Below are positions 47,494-57,281 of a stretch of DNA of 64,000 bases, piece after piece. The position numbers and the translations under genes are program-made. The DNA comes from Prochlorococcus sp. scB243_495K23 (GTDB lineage Bacteria > Cyanobacteriota > Cyanobacteriia > PCC-6307 > Cyanobiaceae): assembly GCA_000635495.1 (NCBI GenBank), contig JFLW01000001.1, positions 1 to 64,000 on the forward strand, in the 5' to 3' direction. Each line of letters starts with the position of its first letter. Within the stretch, counting starts at the first letter, position 1. The notes beneath the pieces are model-generated. The model made no database searches. It worked only from the letters and a program-made list of their open reading frames with translations, and had not been told where the DNA came from.

Positions 47494-47895
47494 TTATTTT
47501 TTGCCTAAAACGGCTTTTGTTGTCTTGCCTAAACCCTCTAATGTTTGAGGAAGATATGGTCCTTTGGCTAATTTTCCTCCAAGTTTTAAACTTAAGCCTG
47601 CAAGAACTAAATCGATAAATATTATTAGTAATAAATTATATTCAATATTCCAGTTATTATATTTTGTTAGAAAAAGGTAGAAAATAATATGGATGCAAAT
47701 TAGTACTAATAATAATAATGTGCTGCCAATTGCCAAAAATATTCCACCACTAATTAATCTTCTTTTTTCTCTATCTACTTCTTGAAGAGCTATTCTTACA
47801 TGCAAATCCATAACTGAACTTGCAATCGCTGAAATTCTGGAGGCGGTATTTGCAAAGTTTTTATTTTTTGGTTTTTCCATATTATTTTCTACCAC
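47494..47895 (-). CDS. Phage-holin-superfamily-like small membrane protein (Holin-X/DUF1469-like)
   Basis: A 133-residue protein with an N-terminal amphipathic segment (SRISAIASSVMDLHVRIALQEVDREKRRLISGG), two hydrophobic helices (IFLAIGSTLLLLVLICIHIIFYLFL and LLLIIFIDLVLAGLSLKLGGKLA) and a basic tail. This matches the putative Holin-X (YqjE/DUF1469) type, which is typically encoded next to a DUF883 protein, as here. The start could be M at 47895 or the M five codons later. It overlaps the upstream gene by 14 bp. Confidence 0.75.
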   Translation of the reverse strand: MVENNMEKPKNKNFANTASRISAIASSVMDLHVRIALQEVDREKRRLISGGIFLAIGSTLLLLVLICIHIIFYLFLTKYNNWNIEYNLLLIIFIDLVLAGLSLKLGGKLAKGPYLPQTLEGLGKTTKAVLGKK

Positions 47896-48343
47896 TGTTT
47901 AGGAGTGTTCCTATTAGTAAACCAATACCAGCCGCAATAGCAACAGATAATAATGGTTTTTTTCTTATAGGACTTTCTATTTTTGGTCTAAGTGTATCGT
48001 TAAGTTCTTCTAATAATTCTTCTAATTGACTTTCTATAGGCTCAATTTTTTCTGATATTTCCCAATTGTTTTCTCTTATTGAATCAATTATTTCAAATAG
48101 TTGGCTTTTTATTCTAATTGCTGAGGTTCCACTATGGCTTGCTATTACTTCAACTAAATCGTCAATACTCCCTTTTGTGGCTTCAAGGGTTTGTTGTGCA
48201 ATGTCAGGCCATTTTTCTTTTATTAAAGGTATTAAACTGTCAATTTTTTCGAGTAACCATTTTTCCGAGAGAAATTCTCTTTCGGGAAGATTAGAGTTAT
48301 CTTCTTTATCTTCTACTTCTTTGGGAGGATGGTAAGTCTCCAT
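47882..48343 (-). CDS. DUF883/ElaB-YqjD-like membrane-anchored protein
   Basis: A 153-residue protein: long helical, acidic N-terminal part (IDSLIPLIKEKWPDIAQQTLEATKGSIDDLVEVIASH and IEPIESQLEELLEELNDTLRPKIE) and a C-terminal glycine-containing membrane helix PLLSVAIAAGIGLLIGTLLNSGRK, the hallmark of ElaB/YqjD/DUF883 proteins, some of which tether ribosomes to the membrane in E. coli. Coupled by overlap to the Holin-X-like gene. The function here is inferred only from architecture. Confidence 0.72.
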   Translation of the reverse strand: METYHPPKEVEDKEDNSNLPEREFLSEKWLLEKIDSLIPLIKEKWPDIAQQTLEATKGSIDDLVEVIASHSGTSAIRIKSQLFEIIDSIRENNWEISEKIEPIESQLEELLEELNDTLRPKIESPIRKKPLLSVAIAAGIGLLIGTLLNSGRK

Positions 48344-48512
48344 TATTCAAACTTATTTATTTTAAGATTAAACCCATTTTCTTAATTTGGAACCCTTATC
48401 TAAATAATTGTGGGATTTATATAGAATAAAAACATATAAAAGTTTATTTACATTTTATTTATCTACTCTGTTCTGCAAGAAGCTTTTGTTAAGCTATTAC
48501 TGGAATTATTAA

Positions 48513-48668
48513 ATGAGTTTAAATTTCATCATGGATATTACATTTGCATCATTAATTTTTGCATCTCGCACAATCCCTACAGATTTTGGATTAGTAGCTG
48601 CAGCTATTGCTGGAGCTGGAAGTTTGCTATTCATCGCTTTAAGATTTGTTCCTGATGCAGGTAATTAA
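48513..48668 (+). CDS. Small one-helix membrane protein, 51 aa
   Basis: An ORF too short for most gene callers: MSLNFIMDITFASLIFASRT then IPTDFGLVAAAIAGAGSLLFIALRFVPDAGN. An internal ATG at 48531 gives a 45-residue version. The hydrophobic, glycine/alanine-rich helix resembles small photosystem or cytochrome subunits, but it matches none I know and lacks the ExxNxR motif of Hli proteins. It is flanked by its own upstream gap of about 170 bp, so it may be independently expressed. Confidence 0.6.
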   Translation: MSLNFIMDITFASLIFASRTIPTDFGLVAAAIAGAGSLLFIALRFVPDAGN

Positions 48669-48751
48669 ATAAAAGGGACCATCTTTAAGAAAAAATATCT
48701 TTATCTAAACTTTGTTTTGCAAAAAGATTTAATTTATTTATCAACTAAATA

Positions 48752-49114
48752 ATGGATAAATGGGTTTTGCTGGAACATGAAGTTTATAATGCTAACTCTA
48801 AAGATATTCATTATGATTTTCTTGTTGAAAATGGAATAGATTGTTTAACTTGGAAATTTTTAAAACTACCTTCATTAAATCAAGCTTCTGTAGAAATTTC
48901 TAAGCAGCCAAATCATAGACTTATATGGCTATCCAGGATAGAACATGAACTTTCTGATACTAGAGGTTTTGTAAAAAGAATTGACCATGGAATATTTAAA
49001 AACGTTTCTACAGACTTGGACTCTGAAAATTATCGATTCATTTTGGATGGTGAACTTCTTTCTGGTTTGTTTGAAATTTCCGCTAATTCTTGTAGATTGA
49101 GCAAAAATTTTTAA
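48752..49114 (+). CDS. LigD 3'-phosphoesterase-like small protein
   Basis: A 120-residue protein resembling the phosphoesterase module of bacterial DNA ligase D. Visible matches are IHYDFLVENGIDCLTWKFLKLPSLN (LigD: HYDFRLExxGVLxSWAxPKGPS) and HRLIWLSRIEHELSDTRGFV (LigD: xVEDHPLDYxDFEG), with H20, D22 and H65 in catalytic-like positions. The arginine that follows HYDF in LigD is Leu here (L24), which may alter activity. No Ku or ligase D gene is adjacent; smc follows 76 bp downstream. Similarity is by eye and moderate. Confidence 0.65.
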   Translation: MDKWVLLEHEVYNANSKDIHYDFLVENGIDCLTWKFLKLPSLNQASVEISKQPNHRLIWLSRIEHELSDTRGFVKRIDHGIFKNVSTDLDSENYRFILDGELLSGLFEISANSCRLSKNF

Positions 49115-49190
49115 TATTCATTTATAAATAAACGTAATATTTCTATTGAGAATTTTTGCAAATTAGTTATTCTTATTTAGCTATTGAGAC

Positions 49191-52100
49191 TTGAGATTGG
49201 TACATATCAATCAGGTCGAGTTTGAAAATTTTAAATCTTTTGGGGGAAATGTAAAAATTCCTCTTGAAGAAGGCTTCACAGTGGTTACGGGCCCCAACGG
49301 TTCTGGGAAAAGTAATATTTTAGATGGAATTTTATTCTGTTTAGGTTTAGCTAATAGTAGAGGGATGAGGGCTGAAAGATTACCAGATCTAATAAATAAC
49401 TCCAAAGTCAAAGAGGGTAAGTCATCAGAAACATCTGTATCAGTAAAATTTAATATTCAAGATTGGTCTCCAAGAGAGGATCTTCCGCCTTTGGAACTAG
49501 AAGAAGAAGAAATTGCCCTTAATAAAGGTCAAAAAGAATGGGTAGTTTCTAGAAAATTAAGGCTTATGCCAGGTGGTTCTTATGCTTCTACTTATACTTC
49601 TGATGGCAAACAATGTACTTTGCAACAAATACAGAGAATATTAAGAGATATTAGTGTTGATCCTGAGGGCAGCAATGTTGTTATGCAGGGTGATGTAACA
49701 AGAATAGTATCAATGAATAATAAGGAGAGGAGAAATCTTATTGATGAATTAGCAGGAGTCGCACTTTTTGATACAAGAATAGAACAAACTAATGCAAAAT
49801 TAAATGACGTTTTTGAAAGACAAGAAAGATGTGAAATTTTAGAAAATGAATTGCAATCTAGTAAAAATAAGCTTGAAAAAGAATGTGAAAAAGCAAAACG
49901 ATATAAAGAGTTAAAGGCAAAACTATTACAAATAATAGAATTAGAGAAAGTTCTTATTTTTGAAAAACAAGTTAAGCATGTTGAATCTATAGAAAAAAAA
50001 GAAAGTGAAATTGAAAAAAATAAAATTTTGTTTAATAAAGAAAAAGAATCTATTAGTAAAGAAATATCGGTTTTAGAAGATGCTTTGAAAATACTTGTTG
50101 ATGAGCTTAAGGAGAAAGGAGAGGATAACTTGATAAAAGTTAATTCTGATATTGGAAGTATTAATTCTAGCTTGAGAGAACTTGATAGGATATCAAGTCT
50201 GAATAAAGAAGAAGGTATTAAATTACAAAAACAGAGAGATGAAATTGCAATTTCTAAGAGGAATATCGAGTCAGAAAAGATGAGACAAGAAAATTTCGAT
50301 GATAATTTTTTAAATCAATTGAACTTGCAAATTGACGATCTCACTTTAAAACACAAACTATCAAGAAAAAAACTTTCTGATGCTGCTGGAGAATCTGGAG
50401 AATTCTCAAAACAAAGTATCAAATTAAATGCTGAGCTTGAAAGTATAAAAAATCAAATTAATCCTTTGGAAATAAAAAAAAGGAAAATTGAAGAAGAAAC
50501 TATTCAAAATAATATTCAAAAAGATGAGATATTGTCACAGATCGAATCCTTAGACTTAGAAAAGCAGAAACTTTTTCAGGGAAATCAAAGAAAAAAAGAG
50601 ACATCCGATACAAAGAATAAAAACTTGGCAAGTAATAGCGCAGAAATTAATTCTTTAAAAAATGAAATCGATTTATTAATTAAAACTAAATCAAGGCTAA
50701 ATAACGAGCAATTAAGGCTTGAAAAGGATTTATCTAGATTTGAAAGCAGGAAGGAAGCTTTAAATGAATCTAGAGGTTCATATGCTCTCAGAATTCTCTT
50801 AGAGGCAGGGTTAGAGGGTATACATGGTTATGTAGCTCAACTTGGAGAGGTCAGCGAGAAAAATAGATATGCATTAGAAATTGCTGCTGGAAATAGGTTA
50901 GGACAAATTGTTGTTGATAATGATCATATCGCTGCAAAAGCAATTGAAATTCTTAAAAAGAAAAAAGCGGGAAGATTAACTTTTTTACCTTTAAATAGGA
51001 TTAAAAGTCAAAAAAAGAATTATGCGATTTCAAGATTTGAAAATAACAGGGAGAATGGATTTATTGATAAAGCTATTAATCTAATTACTTTTGATGAAGT
51101 TTATTCGGATGTTTTTCGATATGTTTTTGGAGATACTTTGGTTTTTTCAGACTTATCCTCAGCAAGGTTATCTACACAAAAAAATAGGTTGGTTACCTTA
51201 AGTGGTGAATTATTAGAAGCAAGTGGTGCTATTACAGGAGGCAGTAAGTTAAATAAAGATTTGGCTTATAAGTTTGGAATTAATAATGAGATTGATGATT
51301 CCACTCCTATAAAAGAAAGATTATTAGTTATCGAAGAAGCTTTAAAAGAGTCAAATAATGATTTGATACTAAAAAATAATAGACTTAGTATATTAAATTC
51401 TAACCGCAGTCAAATAATTGAGGATTGCGCCTCATTTAATAAAGAAATTGAAGTAAATCAAGATTCTCTTAAAGCTGTCTCGCAAAGAATTGAGGATTGT
51501 AAATCGAGATTAAATAAACTTGATACTGCTAATAATTTATTAGTTAACGAGTTAGATCATTTAAAAAATCAATTGAAGCCTTATCACGATAAGTTTGATC
51601 AACTACAAACTATTCAAAAGGCAAATTATGAAAAAAATCAAAAATCATCATTAATAGCTTTTAATGACGATTTTAATAATCTTGATAAAAAACTTGAATT
51701 ACTTATTAAAGAGAGAAATACATTACTAGATAAAAAGAATCAATTTGCTTTAAATAAAGAGCGTATCAATAATTCATTAAAAATTACTTTACTACAAGAA
51801 AAAAACCTGCAGGAATCTATTAAACAACTCGCAATTGCTCATAGTGAATGGATAGAAAAAAGGGATCAATTTAAAAAAGAGCTTTCAGATCTCGATAATC
51901 AAAAAAATTCTCTAGAGAAGAATTTAGGTTTATTGAGAAGGAAAAGAGATGAATTAAACTCTTCAATTTCAAATAAAAGGCAAGAATTTAATAACTATCT
52001 GTTAAAGCTTGAATATCTTGAAAGGGATATGCATTCCCTTAAAGAAGAGATGAGGAGCGAGAAAATAAAATTAGAAAATTATAAAAAAGATCTACCTAAT

Positions 52101-52781
52101 CCTTCCCCGGAGTTTGGAGAATATGAAGGGAAGAGTCTTGAATCTTTGCAATCAGAAATTGCGATTATAAATGCAAAACTAGAAAGCTTAGAACCTGTCA
52201 ATATGTTAGCTCTTGATGAACTAGAAGAATTAATTGAGAGATTAAATGGTTTGCGAGAAAAATTAGAAATTCTATCTAATGAAAGATCTGAATTATTGCT
52301 GAGAATAGAAACTGTATCTACGATGCGTCAAGAAGCTTTTATGCAAGCATTTACAGAAGTTGATAGACATTTTAGAGAAATTTTTGCAAATTTATCTGAT
52401 GGAGATGGATTTCTTCAACTTGAAAATCCTAATTCTCCTTTAGAAGGAGGATTAACTTTAGTGGCTCATCCCAAGGGAAAAAATGTCAGAAGATTAGCGT
52501 CTATGTCAGGTGGTGAAAAATCGTTAACTGCTTTAAGTTTTTTATTTGCTTTGCAAAAGTATAAGCCTTCACCTTTTTATGCATTAGACGAGGTTGATAG
52601 TTTTTTAGATGGTATTAATGTTGAAAGGTTGTCAAAACTAATATCAAATCAGTCATCAAATGCTCAATTTATAGTCGTAAGTCATAGAAGGCCTATGATT
52701 AGTGCATCTGAACGAACAATTGGGGTTGCGCAAGCAAGAGGTGCTAATACTCAAGTTCTTGGGTTACCAAATGCTGCATAA
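49191..52781 (+). CDS. smc: Chromosome segregation ATPase SMC
   Basis: A 1,196-residue condensin. Walker A GPNGSGKSN (34-42), long coiled coils, hinge region (about 525-690, including GIHGYVAQLGEVS and GRLTFLPLNRI and SGAITGG), second coiled coil, then the ABC signature SGGEKSLTALSFLFALQ and Walker B FYALDEVDSFLD. Starts are TTG at 49191 or TTG at 49197 (VHINQVEFENF). It compacts and segregates the chromosome; ScpA/ScpB are not in the window. Confidence 0.97.
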   Translation: MRLVHINQVEFENFKSFGGNVKIPLEEGFTVVTGPNGSGKSNILDGILFCLGLANSRGMRAERLPDLINNSKVKEGKSSETSVSVKFNIQDWSPREDLPPLELEEEEIALNKGQKEWVVSRKLRLMPGGSYASTYTSDGKQCTLQQIQRILRDISVDPEGSNVVMQGDVTRIVSMNNKERRNLIDELAGVALFDTRIEQTNAKLNDVFERQERCEILENELQSSKNKLEKECEKAKRYKELKAKLLQIIELEKVLIFEKQVKHVESIEKKESEIEKNKILFNKEKESISKEISVLEDALKILVDELKEKGEDNLIKVNSDIGSINSSLRELDRISSLNKEEGIKLQKQRDEIAISKRNIESEKMRQENFDDNFLNQLNLQIDDLTLKHKLSRKKLSDAAGESGEFSKQSIKLNAELESIKNQINPLEIKKRKIEEETIQNNIQKDEILSQIESLDLEKQKLFQGNQRKKETSDTKNKNLASNSAEINSLKNEIDLLIKTKSRLNNEQLRLEKDLSRFESRKEALNESRGSYALRILLEAGLEGIHGYVAQLGEVSEKNRYALEIAAGNRLGQIVVDNDHIAAKAIEILKKKKAGRLTFLPLNRIKSQKKNYAISRFENNRENGFIDKAINLITFDEVYSDVFRYVFGDTLVFSDLSSARLSTQKNRLVTLSGELLEASGAITGGSKLNKDLAYKFGINNEIDDSTPIKERLLVIEEALKESNNDLILKNNRLSILNSNRSQIIEDCASFNKEIEVNQDSLKAVSQRIEDCKSRLNKLDTANNLLVNELDHLKNQLKPYHDKFDQLQTIQKANYEKNQKSSLIAFNDDFNNLDKKLELLIKERNTLLDKKNQFALNKERINNSLKITLLQEKNLQESIKQLAIAHSEWIEKRDQFKKELSDLDNQKNSLEKNLGLLRRKRDELNSSISNKRQEFNNYLLKLEYLERDMHSLKEEMRSEKIKLENYKKDLPNPSPEFGEYEGKSLESLQSEIAIINAKLESLEPVNMLALDELEELIERLNGLREKLEILSNERSELLLRIETVSTMRQEAFMQAFTEVDRHFREIFANLSDGDGFLQLENPNSPLEGGLTLVAHPKGKNVRRLASMSGGEKSLTALSFLFALQKYKPSPFYALDEVDSFLDGINVERLSKLISNQSSNAQFIVVSHRRPMISASERTIGVAQARGANTQVLGLPNAA

Positions 52782-52826
52782 ACACACTTTTTTAAATTTA
52801 TACGTCAGAATGATAAAAAGAAATTT

Positions 52827-53882
52827 ATGAGTTTGTCTAACACATCTGCTAATAAGAATCTCCCTAACTCGGTTCCTAGTGAACGTTTATGGTTAAGGTC
52901 AGAATTAATGGGAACACAAGTGATAACTACTGATACTGGAAGACGGCTAGGCGTAGTTGGCGAAGTTGTTGTTGATATTGATAGAAGAGAGGTGGTCGCT
53001 TTGGGACTAAGAGATAATCCACTTACAAGATTTTTACCAGGTTTGCCAAAATGGATGCCTTTAGAAAGTATTAAGCAAGTTGGAGATGTCATATTAGTTG
53101 ACTCCCTAGATTCTTTGAGTGAAAGTTTTTCTCCAGAAAGGTATGGGAAGGTAATAAATTGTCAAGTGATTACAGAATCCGGACAACTTCTGGGAAGAGT
53201 TCTTGGCTTTTCTTTTGATATTGAGACTGGGGATTTGATATCTCTTGTTATGGGTGCTGTTGGTGTGCCCCTTTTAGGCGAGGGAGTTTTAAGTACTTGG
53301 GAAATACCTGTTGAGGAAATTGTAAGTAGTGGTACTGATAGGATTATTGTTTATGAAGGTGCGGAAGAAAAACTGAAGCAACTAAGTAGTGGACTACTTG
53401 AGAAACTTGGAGTCGGGGGTTCTTCATGGGATGAAAGGGAAGTCAATGGATACTCAGCAAATCTTGTACCTGTTGAGAATCAGTTACTTTCAGGTTCTGA
53501 ATCAGAACAGCAAAACAATTTGGTCGAGGAATATGAAGAAGTTGTTGAACAAGATGATTATGAAGATGATTATGAAGATGATTATGAAGATGAACTTGAA
53601 TATGTTGAAATAAAGGGTTCTGAAGAAGAACTAAATAATAGAAAAAAGCTATACCTGGATAATGATGATTCTGATCAGATCCATAGTCAAAATAGTGTTA
53701 ATCAAATAGATGAAAAAAACAACATTGATTTTAAGCAAAAGAAACAATCAACTACTAATTTAGCTTCGAGAAGACCAATTCAAAATGCAACTGAAACTTT
53801 AGATATTGAACCACTAAATGAACAAAATTTAGTTCAAGATAATAAAAAATCAGAAAAGTTTGAAATTGATGATCCCTGGTAA
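52827..53882 (+). CDS. PRC-barrel domain protein with acidic tail
   Basis: A 351-residue protein with two PRC-barrel-like units: LRSELMGTQVITTDTGRRLGVVGEVVVDIDRREVVALGLRDNPLTRF and YGKVINCQVITESGQLLGRVLGFSFDIETGDLISLVMG. PRC barrels are protein- or RNA-contact modules, found for example in photosynthetic reaction centre subunit H and in RimM. The C-terminal 150 residues are acidic and low complexity, with a DDYE repeat. It follows smc by 45 bp on the same strand. Role unknown. Confidence 0.85.
   Translation: MSLSNTSANKNLPNSVPSERLWLRSELMGTQVITTDTGRRLGVVGEVVVDIDRREVVALGLRDNPLTRFLPGLPKWMPLESIKQVGDVILVDSLDSLSESFSPERYGKVINCQVITESGQLLGRVLGFSFDIETGDLISLVMGAVGVPLLGEGVLSTWEIPVEEIVSSGTDRIIVYEGAEEKLKQLSSGLLEKLGVGGSSWDEREVNGYSANLVPVENQLLSGSESEQQNNLVEEYEEVVEQDDYEDDYEDDYEDELEYVEIKGSEEELNNRKKLYLDNDDSDQIHSQNSVNQIDEKNNIDFKQKKQSTTNLASRRPIQNATETLDIEPLNEQNLVQDNKKSEKFEIDDPW
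53553..53588 (+). repeat. 12-bp tandem repeat in acidic tail
   Basis: GATGATTATGAA is repeated three times perfectly, encoding DDYE x3 in the PRC-barrel protein, followed by a degenerate copy. This is in-frame slippage-type repeat expansion in a disordered acidic tail. Confidence 0.9.
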
Positions 53883-53885
53883 TTG

Positions 53886-55151
53886 TTAAAGTTTTTTTAT
53901 TGAATTAACAATTATAGAAGCAAGTTTTTTTGCAGCACCTTTATCACCTCTTTCTTTGTTTAGATTATTCCTAATACTTTTTAATTGATCTCTATTTTTA
54001 ATAAGAAATAATACTTCTCTTGCAATTTTTATTGTCGAAATATTCCCTATCCTTTCAGGGACAATCATTCTTTTAGCTTTAATATTAGGCCAAGCAAAAA
54101 ACTTCTTCTTTTTAAAATAGAAATTTTTAATTATAAAAGTTAGGAATCTATTTATGAATGAAATTTTTCCAACTACTCCAAAAATACCATCCCAAGCGTT
54201 CATCATATTTAAATGTTGAGTTGGCAGAACAACTAACATTGGAAGACTAATTGCTGCTAATTCTGCAGTATTTGCTCCTACAGTTGTAATTGCAAGATCA
54301 CATTCTTTTAATATTTCATAGCAAGGATGTTTCTCGATTAGATAAATCTTTGTTTTTTTTGATGTTTCAATTACATAATCAAAACTAGAGTCTTTGAGAT
54401 TTTTAATTGTTTTGATTTTTGATGAGTAATATTTAGCAATTGGATTTTTGTCGCTTTGAAAAAATAAATATTCACTTGTATCAGTAGTTGGTGCAATGGG
54501 GATTATAAAATTTATATTTTGATTTTTTTTAGCGATATGATCTGCAACTTCTAAGAAGAAAGGAATTCCAATAGAAAGCTTTGCTTTCTTAGAACCAGGC
54601 AATAATGCAATGTAGTGTTTTTCTTTATTTCTTAGTGATATTTCGCTATTAAGTTTGATATCTGCCATCAAATCGCCAATTACTTTACATTTATATTTAT
54701 ATCTTTTAGGTATTAACTCTTTTACTTTTACATTCATAGCAGCAATTTCATTGGTCCATTTAGGCCATCGTGAAACCCATTCAGCATATGTGATATTTAA
54801 ATAACCTAGTCTTTTAGCTAATAAAATGCTCCAAAATTGATCCCCACCAAGGAAGATAACTATCCCTTTTTTTGGCCAATCAGCAAAAGAATGTGGCTTG
54901 ATTAATAATTTCCAAAAACTTTTGGATTTTGTAATTAATTCGAATTTATTCCATGAATTTGCAACTAAAAATTCTTTACCAGTGGCATTTGGGCAAGGAA
55001 CAAGGACTAATCTAAGATTGAAATCTTGTTTATCTTCATCACATAGTGATTTATTTACTTTGTTTATCTCATCCACTACAGGATTTACCCATGTAGTTAA
55101 TTCACCAGGACCATTGGAAATTATAACTACTGCAACTGTTTCTTTTTTCAT
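53886..55151 (-). CDS. Lipid-A-disaccharide synthase-related glycosyltransferase
   Basis: A 421-residue protein, from ATG at 55151, related to LpxB (cyanobacterial LpxB-like family, TIGR03492 type). VVIISNGPGELTTWVNPVVDEI, IVIFLGGDQFWSILLAKRLGYLNITYAEW, ALLPGSKKAKL (the GSR-like loop), LAITTVGANTAELAAISLPMLVVLPTQHLN and a final segment resembling the donor-binding half of LpxB. The open frame runs to 55214, but the added N-terminus would overlap the tRNA-Leu gene. It may glycosylate a lipid in the envelope. Confidence 0.82.
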   Translation of the reverse strand: MKKETVAVVIISNGPGELTTWVNPVVDEINKVNKSLCDEDKQDFNLRLVLVPCPNATGKEFLVANSWNKFELITKSKSFWKLLIKPHSFADWPKKGIVIFLGGDQFWSILLAKRLGYLNITYAEWVSRWPKWTNEIAAMNVKVKELIPKRYKYKCKVIGDLMADIKLNSEISLRNKEKHYIALLPGSKKAKLSIGIPFFLEVADHIAKKNQNINFIIPIAPTTDTSEYLFFQSDKNPIAKYYSSKIKTIKNLKDSSFDYVIETSKKTKIYLIEKHPCYEILKECDLAITTVGANTAELAAISLPMLVVLPTQHLNMMNAWDGIFGVVGKISFINRFLTFIIKNFYFKKKKFFAWPNIKAKRMIVPERIGNISTIKIAREVLFLIKNRDQLKSIRNNLNKERGDKGAAKKLASIIVNSIKKL

Positions 55152-55175
55152 TGCAGTTAAACCAGAATACATAAA

Positions 55176-55257
55176 TGCGGACGGCGAGACTTGAACTCGC
55201 AAGGCCGAAGCCACACGCTCCTTAGACGTGCGCGTCTACCAATTCCGCCACGTCCGC
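55176..55257 (-). tRNA. tRNA-Leu (anticodon AAG by my folding)
   Basis: An 82-nt type II tRNA. Acceptor stem GCGGACG/CGTCCGC with discriminator A, D stem GCG/CGC, anticodon stem CACGT/GCGTG, seven-base loop CTAAGGA, variable arm TGGCTTCGGCCTT with a GGC-TTCG-GCC hairpin, T stem GCGAG/CTCGC with loop TTCAAGT. CCA is not encoded. The long variable arm and A73 support leucine. The anticodon positions 34-36 read AAG, which would decode CUU (and CUC if A34 is deaminated to inosine). It sits just upstream of the LpxB-like gene. Confidence 0.9.
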
Positions 55258-55517
55258 AAAGGGTTTTCAGCAGCCGGGGGATGCTTAAACCTTGAAAATA
55301 TCATACATTATTGGCTGAATTAAGCATGTAGTTCGAAAAGAGTTTTTTTGAATATCTTGAATAATTTTTCTATTGCATAAAACAAATATTTATACATATA
55401 TAACGTTTTAGGTTGTATTGTAAAAAATGTCCTCTGATCACTAAAAAATTTTGTTGAATACTTTGGCAAATAATTTTTTATTTAAAGTCATTTCATTTCT
55501 TCAATTTTATTTTCATA

Positions 55518-56867
55518 ATGGTTGAAAAAGTTTTAATTGCTAATCGTGGAGAAATAGCTTTACGAATTGTCAGAAGTTGTAGAGAACTAGGTATTGCAAC
55601 CGTTGCAGTTTTTAGCACTGTAGATAAAAAAGCATTGCATGTTCAGCTTGCTGATGAGGCGGTTTGCGTAGGAGATTCATTAAGTAATAAGAGTTATTTA
55701 AATATTCCAAATATACTTGCTGCTGCTACATCGAGAGGAGTTGATGCTATTCATCCTGGTTATGGATTTCTTGCGGAAAATGATAAATTTGCTGAGATGT
55801 GTAATGATCACGGCATAGTTTTTATTGGCCCATCTCCTAAAGCTATTAGATCTATGGGAGATAAATCTACAGCTAAAGAAACTATGGAAGCAGTTGGAGT
55901 TCCAACAGTACCTGGTAGTAAAGGCTTGTTATCAAATGTTGATGAGGCTTATAAATTGGCAGATGATATTGGCTATCCGGTAATTATTAAAGCCACTGCT
56001 GGAGGAGGTGGAAGAGGTATGAGGTTGGTTGAAAACTCTGATAATCTAGAAAAAATGTTTAAAGCAGCTCAAGGAGAAGCAGAAGCAGCTTTTGGTAATG
56101 ATGGTTTATATATGGAGAAATTTATAAAGAAGCCAAGACATGTAGAAATTCAAATTTTGGCGGATAGGTCGGGAAATGTTGTTCATTTAGGAGAGCGAGA
56201 TTGTTCAGTTCAAAGAAGACATCAGAAGTTACTAGAGGAGTCTCCTAGTCCTGCGATTAATACTGAGCTAAGAAAAAAAATGGGGAATGCAGCTATTGCT
56301 GCGGCAAAAAGCATCGGCTACGAAGGGGCGGGGACAGTTGAATTTTTAGTTGATGATTATGATAATTTTTATTTTATGGAGATGAATACTAGGATTCAAG
56401 TTGAACATCCTGTTACTGAAATGGTTACAGGAGTTGATTTAATAGCTGAGCAAATTAAAATCGCAAGCGGAGCAAACTTGGAATTTAATCAGGATGATAT
56501 CCATTTAAACGGTCATGCCATTGAATGTAGAATCAATGCTGAAGATCCTTCTCACAATTTCCGACCATCACCCGGAAAAATAACTGGGTGGCTTCCTCCT
56601 GGTGGCCCTGGTGTAAGGGTGGATAGTCATGTCTATACAGGCTATGAAATCCCTCCTTTCTATGACTCATTAATTGGTAAATTAATAGTCTGGGGGAAGG
56701 ATCGTAATACTGCAATTAAGCGTATGAATAGGGCTTTAAATGAATGTGCAGTAACTGGTATTCCTACAACAATTAACTTTCATCTAACCTTACTGAATAA
56801 ATCTAAATTTAAGCAGGGTAAGATACATACTAAATATGTAGAGGAAGAATTATTGCCAAATTACTGA
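55518..56867 (+). CDS. accC: Acetyl-CoA carboxylase biotin carboxylase subunit
   Basis: Carboxylates biotin on AccB using ATP and bicarbonate. The 449 residues begin [18 protein letters not shown], with [10 protein letters not shown], the glycine loop [56 protein letters not shown] and ECRINAEDP. Its partner accB is at 15.9 kb, so the genes are unlinked as in other cyanobacteria. The 260 bp upstream (after the tRNA) is AT-rich with no clear feature. Confidence 0.98.
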   Translation: MVEKVLIANRGEIALRIVRSCRELGIATVAVFSTVDKKALHVQLADEAVCVGDSLSNKSYLNIPNILAAATSRGVDAIHPGYGFLAENDKFAEMCNDHGIVFIGPSPKAIRSMGDKSTAKETMEAVGVPTVPGSKGLLSNVDEAYKLADDIGYPVIIKATAGGGGRGMRLVENSDNLEKMFKAAQGEAEAAFGNDGLYMEKFIKKPRHVEIQILADRSGNVVHLGERDCSVQRRHQKLLEESPSPAINTELRKKMGNAAIAAAKSIGYEGAGTVEFLVDDYDNFYFMEMNTRIQVEHPVTEMVTGVDLIAEQIKIASGANLEFNQDDIHLNGHAIECRINAEDPSHNFRPSPGKITGWLPPGGPGVRVDSHVYTGYEIPPFYDSLIGKLIVWGKDRNTAIKRMNRALNECAVTGIPTTINFHLTLLNKSKFKQGKIHTKYVEEELLPNY

Positions 56868-56885
56868 GAAATAATTAAAAGGTTT

Positions 56886-57200
56886 CTATGAAATATGTGT
56901 ATGCAATGCAAGTTTTATAAGCCCTTGCTGACCAACTAATATTTCTCTTAAAAAGCTTATAAATCCGATCCAAATTACGGGTCCAACATCAACTCCTCCA
57001 ATAGGAGGAATTAGTTTTCTTGTTAAGTTAAGAATAGAGCTTGATGGTATTGAAACTAATAACCATAAACCTTTACTTAAATCAACTTTTGGGTACCAAG
57101 TAAGTATTAATCTTATTAGAAAAACTATAGTAAGGTATGAAAGAGAAATTCCTAAACTAATATCTAGAATTTGAAGAGAGTTTACAAGCAAGGAAATCAC
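56886..57200 (-). CDS. YGGT family membrane protein
   Basis: A 104-residue protein of the YGGT/Ycf19 family, whose cyanobacterial and plastid members affect thylakoid or nucleoid organisation. Two hydrophobic segments, one near ISLSYLTIVFLIRLILTWYP with the following LSIPSSSILNLTRKLIPPIGGVDVGPVIWIGFISFLRE, the conserved repeat-like signature of the family. It is convergent with accC and divergent from psbX. Confidence 0.9.
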   Translation of the reverse strand: MISLLVNSLQILDISLGISLSYLTIVFLIRLILTWYPKVDLSKGLWLLVSIPSSSILNLTRKLIPPIGGVDVGPVIWIGFISFLREILVGQQGLIKLALHTHIS

Positions 57201-57281
57201 AATTATTTAATTCATCTTAATAAATAACCCATTGAAACGTATTTAATTCGTATTATAAATTGAGAATTTAATATTTAAAAA

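Noticed and set aside
55152-55214. N-terminal extension of the LpxB-like protein
   Set aside because: It would overlap the tRNA-Leu gene; the ATG at 55151 gives the family-like start.
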